Position numbers and translations under genes: made by a program | The notes under the pieces: model-generated | Databases searched by the model: none | The model's input: only the letters and a program-made list of their open reading frames with translations | What the model was told of the DNA's origin: nothing | DNA from: Adiantum capillus-veneris | Taxonomy: Eukaryota; Streptophyta; Polypodiopsida; Polypodiales; Pteridaceae | Reading direction: 5' to 3' | NCBI GenBank assembly: GCA_014529385.2 | Contig: CM043967.1 | Coordinates: 3,002,001 to 3,066,000, forward strand | DNA: 64,000 bases | Shown here: positions 55,881 to 64,000 of the stretch, piece by piece | Numbering within the stretch: the stretch's first letter is position 1 | Layout: each line of letters begins with the position of its first letter

Positions 55881-58232
55881 ACAAGGCCAGTTGTCGGGCC
55901 TCCTCGGGTATTAATGTTGATGATGTTTTTCTTTTCCACTCTTCATTTTTATTTTGTACCTAGACATTGTAATTGGATCTCCCTGAGATTTTATCATCAT
56001 TATGGGCTTTAAAGGCATTTAATGTAACATTTTCTTCCATTTTATCTCTCTCTTTCCCACCCCTCCCACTCACCATGCGACCATCAGTGGGCTATGGTGA
56101 AGTCTATGCTACCACAATCTTCTGTAACTATTGCTCACTGCAACTAGTTCAGCTCATGCTGCAGGCACTAGCTGCTCTGCTAGGGTTACCCTTCCTTGGA
56201 TGATGGTGTCGATGTCATGGGTGCCGTCATGTTTGTACTTCATTTGTATGGAATTGACTGGCGATCACTGCCTCCCAGATGGAATTTCTTGCTTATTCTA
56301 CAGGGCGGCATTGGGATTGGTGATTGGCATTGCTAGTGGAGGGGCCACTATGGTGATGGACGAATCGGTGGTCAACATTGGGGTGGCAGGTGCGCTAGCT
56401 TTTGTAACTATTGTTGGTGGGCTGGTCATCCTTCTTTCAGACATTGCGAGTGTCTAGGGCTACTAGTACGGCCTTTGTAATGATGCTTCCTCTAAGGCCT
56501 GATAAAGGTTGGCGGCCTATTTTCGGGAATGGATTGAGTAGAAATTTGAGCTTATTGTCGAGGCTTCCTTTAATAGGATTGTGTTTGGCACGAGAAACCC
56601 CGTTTCCTCACTCCGCACCCCTTTGCAACGTATTCATGTGTTTCAAGATGAAGACATCATGTTTCACTTTTTAATTTTTAATTTTGGTGGACGTTATGGC
56701 CTCCATTTGGCTTCAGCTATGGAAATTCTTCATGTTCTCGCTTCAAAGTAGCACATAGATATGGTGGTAGCTAAATAAAGTTTAGTCATGTTTAAACACA
56801 CTTTTAGATATATATGATGACCGTTTGGGGAAAGCTCCATACCTCGTCAATGAGTCCTTCAATCTTACTCACTTGCATAATGTAACTACCTCTATCAAAA
56901 CATGATTGATGTCTAAATATATTATCAGTGTCGTCATGAGTCACTAATTTTTCTTGCTATTCTACTACATGCACAATTCACTCTCATTGTGACCTTTTTT
57001 TCCGCATGTATGTATCATCATGTTAAAGAATTTCTTCCTCAACCTAGCAACCTCGTTCTATATCAGTAAAGAGTATTTAATCCTTTAATTATGCCATGTT
57101 TTAAAATTCTACCTCACAAAATATCCAAGTATTCTTCCTATACGAGACCCCTACTGTAAACTTGGGCTGTGATCAATTTTTGTAACTTGTATGATGTTGA
57201 CAGTACATGGTCTTTCTGTGATTTATTTCATCAATTGATGTTATAAAAAGTCATACCCTTATCTGTAGGGCTTAAAATTTGTTGTAGTGAATATTTTGTT
57301 GCTTTTGGCCTCTTCAAATGGCTCATTGTTATAGTTTACTTGTTGCTAATTACATATCATTGGTCAACACCATTACCTTAATAGGTTTAGCAAAAAAAAA
57401 TTGGCAATATAAGTCTCTTTCTTGATTGACCTTAATCAAATGATTTTTATCACGATCCTCTTTATTTTTTGATACATTTCTCTTACTTGTTTAAGGATTC
57501 ACAAAAAACCTATGCAAACCATAATGCAAGGCAATCAGTTAAGTCATCTCTTTACTTTATCTTGTAAAATCATTTTAAAAGCTTCAGTGATAATATATTA
57601 ACCATGTTCTCTAAGATTTTCCAATACCGACCTTCTTGGCTAATCAATCAAATATCTTAATTCATCCATATCTTAACTTACTAGTTGACTATACTAACAC
57701 TTTCATACATGATTGTGCCAAACTCCTAGATGTGTTTTCTTATACCATTCAAAGAGACAACACAACTCTCTTGACATGCGTACATGTAGATATCCACTCA
57801 ATATCGTGCTGGTATGTACAACAAATACATTAGTGTTCTTTTCATATTTCATTTGTCTACATTGTCTTCTAAGATGAATCCTCACACGCTGCTTTGGCTA
57901 TGGTTTCTCATTAATTTAAATGATTTTTTATTAAGATCATTTGTCATTAAGCTATATGTCTACTCATGTGATCGAGCTAAGTTGCTCTGGGATAGTGAAC
58001 AAAAGTTTGAAAGTACCCTCCTACTCAAACATGCTCCAAATTGGTCTCACACATGTGATAAATGTATTATTTTTTATGCCTAGCCTAGTCCATTGGTCAC
58101 GAACAAACAGATTCGTCGATTTAGGCAGTGTGTAAATACTCATCCTCGTGTAGATCCACCGATTTATGCATAAATTTGAAGATTCATGATTTTTAAACTA
58201 TATCACATGCAAATTTCACTGATTTAGGCAGC
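55881..58232 (+). other. No gene recognised
   Basis: About 2.3 kb of AT-rich sequence. TGTCGGGCCTCCTCGGG at 55893 may be the start of element E's 3' LTR, but there is no partner to test it. A hydrophobic short frame at 56131-56457 has no recognised family and no coding support. Confidence 0.5.
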
Positions 58233-58634
58233 ATTTAGAAAATTTTGGAGGTCATTTGGAGGGCCTTGTAAGAAATTGTATTTCTCTCTCTAGAAACTTT
58301 TTTTAAAATGCACTTGCACCTTGTGAGTACGTCCAAAAGGACAACTAGACACTCTAAAAAGTAGATTTATATTCCCAATCGTCCTTGAAAACGGTCACTT
58401 TTTTATTTAATGCGAGCGTCTTTTTCAGGAGGCAGGTGCAGCGCATTCAATGCAGCTTACGTCATACTGAAAGTTGAAAAGTCACAAACTATCAAATAGT
58501 GATAGATTTTGAGGCTTTTGACACCACCAATGCGTCCGGAACGCCAAAATACCCTAAAAACGAATATCTACTTGTTTCATTCCGACATACGGAGAGGCAA
58601 AAAATGTCAAAAAACCCCAAAAAATGGGCTTTTT

Positions 58635-58694
58635 ACTTAAGGCACGCGAGGAGGCATTCTAAAATTCTAGAATGCCCCCCTGCGCGCTGTTAGT
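58635..58694. repeat. 60-bp internal hairpin, left arm of foldback
   Basis: A near-palindrome around 58664 with GAGGAGGCATTCTA and TAGAATGCCCCCCTG as inner arms. It mirrors 58801-58860 across the foldback centre. Confidence 0.75.
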
Positions 58695-58800
58695 ACAAAG
58701 CTCCTTTTAGTGGATTTTGGACAAGAAAGCATCTTTTTAGAGGTTTTTTGACATTTTCCTCTCAAAAAGCTTTCTAAAAAGAGAAAAAAAGGGGCTTTTT

Positions 58801-58860
58801 ACTAACAGCGCGCGAGGAGGCATTCCAAAATTTTGGAATGCCCCCTCGCACGCCGTTAGT
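58801..58860. repeat. 60-bp internal hairpin, right arm of foldback
   Basis: Two 30-base arms meet without a loop (CATTCCAAAA/TTTTGGAATG at the centre), with 27 of 30 pairs matching and ACTAAC/GTTAGT at the outer ends. Confidence 0.85.
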
Positions 58861-59270
58861 AAAATGTTCTTTTAGGGGTTTTTGACATTTTTTGCCTCTT
58901 TGGATGTCGAAGCGAGGCAATTGGACATTCATTTCTAGGATATTTGGGCGTTCCACACGCATTGACAGTATCAAAAGTTTCAAAATCTTCCACCACTTGA
59001 TAGTTTTGTGACTTTTTTAATTCTAGTGATGACGTAAGCTATATCAAATGCACCGCATCTACCTTCTAAAAAAGGTGCTCGCATTAAATGAAAGAGAGTG
59101 ATCGTCTTCAAGGACCACTAGATTATTAAATGAGGAGAGGGACACCTTTTATATTTCTATTAATATCAATCTATTTTTCTACATAACGTAGGCTCTTCTC
59201 TCATTGGAGAAGCTTATTTTTCTCTCTCTTCCAAAAGGCCCTCCAAAAGACCTCCGAAATCTCCTAATGA

Positions 59271-60300
59271 TTCACCAATATTGGTGTAGATTTTCCAATT
59301 TAGGCAACACCAATCACTAAATCATGTTGCAGTGGCTGGCCACCACTGTAACTAGTGTAATTTTATTATCCGGGTATACAAAATGAAGGATATTTGGATT
59401 TGGATTTGAAATGGATATATGTTGGAAAATATTTGGACTTGGATATATGTGGGATTTGGACTTGTATATGACATTTTACTGTCGCAACAATATTTATGGA
59501 ATTCGATTGAATTTGATGAGAATTGATTATTGAATGATGAGTGTGACCAATGATATCGTGGTTCATCATGGTATGGTATATACTTCTGGTATGGGACACT
59601 AGAATAGGTAGTATATGGACGACGACAGGCATAAACAACGTTGTTTAGTTGAATATTTTTTTCTTTCATTATGATATGCTTATAACACACAATACTAATC
59701 ACTATTTTTTACCAGTATTGCTGCATATTTCTTATCTTTGCAATTTTTATGATTTAAGTTCTCTTTATGAGCTCTAGCCATTTATGACCGGCAGGCCAGT
59801 TTGTACTCATTTTGACCAACAATCTATAAATCAAATACGTGCAAGACGGAAATGGTCACTCTCTTTGATCAACAAAAAAGCTCTCTCTCTCTCTCTCTTT
59901 CTCTTACACACACACACATCGACATACAAGCTAAAAACAACCAATTTTCAGCACATACCCACTCACACATACACCCCTTCACTCTCACTCTCTTACTCTC
60001 TCTCTCTCCATGGATGAAAATTCTCTCTCTTTTTTCCTCTAAAAAAATCAATGGTTCTCTCTCTTTTTTCCTCTACCAAAAATCAATGGTTCTCTCTCTC
60101 TTCTTCCTCTCTCTTGCACACAAACTTACACACACTTGCATGACCACTTGTAAATTTCTCATTTTACTCTACCTATCATCACTCTTAACTTTTTCTTTAA
60201 CTTTAGAAAAACAAAAATTTATTTTATATTCTCCTTCTCCCCCTAGCGATGGCCACCCACCGACTAGAGATCATCTAGCCTGCATCATTATCCCTAAATA
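59271..60300 (+). other. No gene recognised, CT/CA-rich patch
   Basis: The first part (59340-59600) has repeated TTTGGATTTGGA / TATGG-type words. 59878-60120 is CT- and CA-rich. ORFs here are low-complexity. Confidence 0.5.
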
Positions 60301-60390
60301 ATGCCAAGGCAATGGTCTTTCTAGTGGGGTCAAGCCATGTGCTAGGGCCCTCAGCCTGGCATTAAACATGGCAAAAGATTCCTCATGTCC

Positions 60391-60404
60391 CCCTATATAA
60401 GGAG
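60391..60404 (+). promoter_or_regulatory. TATA-like promoter element
   Basis: CCCTATATAAGGAG sits 490 bp before the damaged primer site, as a promoter in an LTR would. Confidence 0.4.
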
Positions 60405-61244
60405 GGTTAGAGCTCACTCTCAGGACACAGAGGGACGATTACCAACACAAGATCATCACACACACCATATGCATTTCACGTAACAATCATGCACAAAGGG
60501 TGTATGCAAGCACTTGAAGTCACCATGATCACTCTAGGGCAACGATCGACAACTCCATTATACTCTTGGGTGTATGGTTTGAGCTTTGTCCTAGAGTACT
60601 AGAGCATGAGTCAAGCAGAGAAAATGGGGAATTTTCCCACATATAATGGTGCAAGGTTGTAGAGATACTTAAAGCTCAATTCATGAATAAGGAAATACTA
60701 CCAAGTTTGCATTACATCTCTCTTGATTATGGTGAGCTTATGATGGGTTAGCAAATACTCAAGATCGTGTTTATGAGTCCAAGTTAATCTATCTTGGAGC
60801 CTATTTTTCTTGAGTGATAATCTAGCCTACACACTTGTGTGGACGATCTTTCTCTTTTTTCCACCTTAGCTAGCACGATCCCATTCCAATCAAGTTGTAT
60901 TAGAGCTCTATGTTATACTAGCTAGGTTTGTTGTTATGCATTTTTGTGTTAGTGATGAGCATCTCCATTATATTGATTAGCATTTCTTAATTATCGTTAA
61001 GGTCCATTGGAATTTACATAACTAATTGCACCTCTCACTAATTCAACCGTAATCTAGCTATGTGTGGGCATGTCCTTGGCACCCCCAAGAGGTCACTACC
61101 CTCCATGGCTACGTTGGCTTGATTAGGGAGAAGATTGGTATTCGCTTTTGTGCTCATTTTTAGCTAAATGCAACTTGTGTGTGTGCGAAGTATTTCTTGC
61201 ACCAATTGATGCTCCTTACTTGAGCAAAATTGCATAGCCCCATT

Positions 61245-61245
<1 letters not shown>

Positions 61246-61289
<44 letters not shown>
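61246..61289 (+). repeat. (TG)n microsatellite, about 44 bp, between duplicated words
   Basis: The TG run is flanked on both sides by AGCCCCATT(G/A) (near 61235 and 61291), which suggests duplication or slippage around the array. Confidence 0.9.
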
Positions 61290-61291
<2 letters not shown>

Positions 61292-61360
61292 CCCCATTAG
61301 AGAGCTTCTCATCAAGCCTACCCATGCTAAAATTTCACTTTATTGGCCTATTCTCAAGCT

Positions 61361-61414
61361 TGTGTGTGTGTGTGTGTGTGTGTGTTTTGGGGGGGGGGGG
61401 GGGGGGGGGGGGGG
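61361..61414 (+). repeat. (TG)n then 26-base G homopolymer
   Basis: TG run 61361-61384, TTTT, then G26 at 61389-61414. Such a long G run is rare, and its exact length may be an assembly or sequencing estimate. Confidence 0.85.
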
Positions 61415-62076
61415 CGAGGATTTTCTTTTGCATCAAACGTTTATCACCTTTTTTATTATAAACTATTACCCGTTTTCTTGGCTTGTGAAAAACTATGAGG
61501 TGGGAACCCCTTATTAATGATGGTCAACCCATTTTTGAGGGGCCACTCAAGGCAATCCAAATTGGGTACTCACACACAAGGTGTAGCCTTGTCCATTGCT
61601 TCGCTAGCTACCCATACTGCCCGCGCATGCCTAAAATGTTTCCCACTGTGCACGCCTACCCGATAGTCTACCCATCCTGATCACGCCTGCTCGGACTTCT
61701 ACTCGGACTTCGGCTAAGCTGCTCAAAGACTACCCGGCTACCCGTTTTTACTAGGAAAGTTGTTCCATGGCTTGCCCTTTGACCTCTAACTCACCAACAA
61801 CCATCCCACTTGCCAAAGGGTAGTCCCACAACCTTCAAAGGCTTTGAGAAAGCATCCAAAGCTCCCCAAGCTTCACGAAGGCATTCAATCGCAACATTAA
61901 GCTTTAAGTCTGAAGAGCATCAATGGTTTTTCATCAATGTTTCAAACAAACAAGATTTGAAATCAAATATCAAGGAGGTCTTTCCAAGTAGTCCAAAAAG
62001 ACAACTTTTTTTTTGTGAAGGTTGACCTCACATTCATGAAGAGATACTTCACAAAATAAAACGAAAAATTTTACAA

Positions 62077-62082
<6 letters not shown>

Positions 62083-62131
<49 letters not shown>
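62083..62131 (+). repeat. (CT)n followed by GCGCGCGC
   Basis: A CT run of about 44 bp ends in a short GC alternation, which can form Z-DNA. Confidence 0.9.
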
Positions 62132-62133
<2 letters not shown>

Positions 62134-62263
62134 AATTACACTCTAAATTTTTTGCAACCAAGCACCATTTGCATTTACGAGGATGACCTTTTAGTCCTGC
62201 TTGTGTAAAGGGGTAGACATTAGCTGGGAGAGTCTCCTAAGATAAGACCCCTTTATTAGCGCA

Positions 62264-62407
62264 ATGGAAGATAATGGGCTTAGGAAATTTAACAGGGAGG
62301 GCTTTCACACTTGGCAAACCAAATTGAAAGTCTACTTAATGAAAAAGCAATTGTGGGGAGTAGTCAAGGAAACAATCATTGATCCAACATCTGTTGATGG
62401 TGCCTGA
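62264..62407 (+). pseudogene. Copia-like Gag N-terminus
   Basis: ATG 62264 opens MEDNGLRKFNREGFHTWQTK followed by VYLMKKQLWGVV, the K-F-(D/N)-G-x-N-(F/Y)-x-x-W and L-x-x-K-x-L-W pattern of Copia Gag. TGA at 62405 ends it. Later stretches up to 62700 are stop-rich and include a possible C-x-x-C (KCIQCKK). Confidence 0.65.
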
Positions 62408-63367
62408 AACGAGCAATGAGCGCACAAAATCAAGCCAAGGACGAGCAATCATAATTACTACACTGCATGCTAGCCTTCTTGGTGGGCATCCCGCGGTTTT
62501 CCTAAGGCAAAGAAAGAGAGAGGAAGTTTGTCAAGCAAGGGTCCCATCACACGGGGCTCAAAGTGAAGAGAGTTAGAGAGTTTAAGCCTCAAGGTCGTGC
62601 CTGGGGGTTCACATGCAGTTGGATAGGAGAATGTGGCCAGGTGTCAGGTTTAGGCAAAGTTTTCTAAATGTGGTAATGCCAAGTGTATTCAATGCAAAAA
62701 AATGCTAGAGTGAACTAAAATTGAACTGCACAAGCTGGGGAGCTCCATTTTATTCTTTTTTGGGCTTATCCTCTCCTATAAAAGGAGATGCACATGAATT
62801 TTGAAGGTCTTTTTGCCGATTGAAGGCTTTTTTAATCCAATTAAAGTTATTTTTTGAACGGGGATTGTGTTGGAATGAAGGGAACCATGATTGTTGTCTC
62901 TTGGCGTCGATTCCCCCTCCCACTTCTTTTCTCTGCTTGTGTACGTGCGTTTTTAGGTTTGTGTTGGCGTGTGTGCCCCCTTGAGATTTTTTGTACAAAG
63001 TGAGATAGAGAGAAGCTGTGTGCATGTGAAAGTTTGTGAGTTGAGTAGAGTGGAATGATCAGGTCTGTTTGGTGCATTGCAAAATGTGTGTGCATATGGT
63101 CCAATGCAAGCGGTGGTTTGCTTATGGATAGTGTCAATTTTTGAAGGTGAACTCTAGTGGATTGGGGCATTGTGTAAACCCTAGGCTATAGTGAGGCCTT
63201 TGTTTGTGTGTCGGGTGTGTTCCCCCTTTCCCCCTCTCCATCTTCTGGTGCCGCCACTGAGGAGCTGTCTGATGCATGGATTTGAAGTCTCAATCAATGT
63301 TTGGTAGCCAACAAAGTTGTTGGTTGATGGTCAAAGTGTTTGGTGGTCGAGTTTGAAGTTGATAGAC
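62408..63367 (+). other. No gene recognised
   Basis: The possible decayed continuation of the Copia Gag reaches about 62710. The rest has no recognised feature. Confidence 0.5.
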
Positions 63368-64000
63368 ATGGCGGAGCCAAGTTTTGGCTCCATTACCGGA
63401 GTTGAAGATCCTGAAGATTGGTTAGCCGATTTTGAGCTATGGTTGGTGTCGATGCATATGTTTACGGATGTAGAAAAGCTGCAGACGGTGCCCCTCCTGA
63501 TGTGCAGACGAGCCAAGATTTGGCATGATGGTTTAAAGAGCGATGATCGAGGATCATGGCAAGAGCTGAAAATTTGATTCTTGGAGCGATTTCAATAAGT
63601 GATTACTCTGGAAGAAGCTGGTCAAAGTTCAAGGCGACACACCAGGATGCAAGTATTTTTCTTGGGCTGTTTGAAGCCTGTTGAAAGTAGTTAGAGATTG
63701 CTAATAGGTTAAAAGGCAATCAATATTTGAAGTTATTAGAGCTATTAGAGTGCTTACATCCGAGGATTAAAGAAAAGGTCAAGTATGGTGCGGATACATA
63801 TGAGGACATGGTCTATCTAACCAAGATTAAGAGCCAAAGGTAAAGCCTATTGAGGCAAGGCCTATGGTTGGTTATGCTCCTTGGAGGTTTCCGGTTTTTG
63901 ATGTGCATATACCAATGGTGGACAAGCTTTTCAATGAGGAGAAGCCCCATATTGAAGTGAGCCAAGGTGCAAAAGCAGTAGCAAATTTTGAGGTTCCAAA
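63368..64000 (+). pseudogene. Gypsy-like Gag start, broken and cut by window edge
   Basis: ATG 63368 starts MAEPSFGSITGVEDPEDWLA followed by EKLQTVPLLMCRRAKIWHDG and RGSWQELKI. This is a common Gag opening in Gypsy elements (E-D-P-E-D-x-L-x-D-F and W-x-G-L). TGA at 63575 ends the frame, FLERFQ continues it just after, and the rest is stop-rich. An internal in-frame Met 17 codons upstream (63317) exists but lies before the conserved part. The element must continue to the right of the window. Confidence 0.65.

Larger units (their letters stand above)
58233..59270. mobile_element. Foldback-type element with about 500-bp inverted arms
   Basis: The left arm (about 58233-58735) and right arm (about 58760-59270) are imperfect reverse complements about a centre at 58748. 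Pairs include TAATGCGAGC at 58408 with 59077-59086, GTCCTTGAAAACGGTCACT at 58381 with 59097-59115, and GGAGGTCATTTGGAGGGCC at 58247 with 59237-59255. Identity by eye is about 70-75 percent. Each arm holds a 60-bp hairpin of its own. This is the architecture of foldback or long-inverted-repeat MULE/MITE elements. No transposase is present. Confidence 0.82.
60301..62263 (+). other. Degenerate LTR plus leader-like repeat, copy 2
   Basis: A TATA-like CCCTATATAAGGAGG at 60391-60404 and CAAGTTGTATTAGAGCT at about 60894 (a damaged initiator-methionine site) frame a possible LTR of about 590 bp. Downstream patches match 37530-38720 in order, and a Copia-like Gag start follows at 62264. The gene-free leader of about 1.36 kb contains two TG microsatellites and a 26-base G run. 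The LTR start was not found. Confidence 0.4.

Noticed and set aside
56131-56457. Hydrophobic 108-codon ORF, possibly a membrane protein
   Set aside because: No recognised motif, no supporting context, and overlapping frames are equally open in part. It is not enough to call a gene.

Overview
The window is retrotransposon-dense nuclear DNA from a land plant with a large genome. The evidence is nested Ty3/Gypsy and Ty1/Copia LTR elements with plant-type primer sites, a chromovirus, a CACTA (TNP2-type) transposase remnant and many dinucleotide microsatellites. A fern- or gymnosperm-like genome fits the feel of the Gag and Pol sequences, but that is only an impression and no species can be named. 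No intact host gene, rRNA, tRNA or CRISPR array was found. Nearly every coding stretch carries stops or frameshifts.

Layout. (1) 1-28039: element B, a degenerate Gypsy element whose 5' LTR runs off the left edge and whose 3' LTR is 26064-28039. (2) 4326-22549: element A, an 18.2-kb Gypsy element nested inside B, with two 928-bp LTRs and a GTGAA target-site duplication. (3) 28040-29149 and 36803-36880: an old two-copy coding-like duplication, split by element C. (4) 29150-36797: element C, a minus-strand chromovirus with a CTTCT duplication and very unequal LTRs. (5) 36803-47370: palindromes, a retroelement-leader-like repeat, microsatellites, a CACTA transposase remnant and a GGTACTG-rich minisatellite. 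(6) 47370-55880: element E, a 5'-truncated relative of A. (7) 48325-54045: element D, a Copia element inserted in E with a GGAAG duplication. (8) 58233-59270: a roughly 1-kb foldback element. (9) 60300-64000: a second leader-like repeat, a Copia-like Gag start and a Gypsy-like Gag start.

Element A is the most unusual object. Its order is LTR, leader, ORF1, Gag with two zinc knuckles, retropepsin 1, RT, RNase H, a duplicated linker plus H2C2 zinc module, integrase core, a second retropepsin-like domain, a basic W-x-x-K tail, a 1.8-kb spacer, an array of 24-bp palindromes spaced exactly 285 bp apart, a roughly 2-kb accessory ORF with coiled coils, a polypurine tract and the LTR. Related palindromes lie in the 5' leader and half-sites lie in both LTRs. 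The accessory ORF starts 166 bp after the last phased palindrome. A working hypothesis is an element-encoded dimer that recognises the palindromes to regulate, package or de-silence the element. This is inference.

All coordinates and motifs come from reading the sequence by eye. Divergence figures are hand counts, and no database search was possible.
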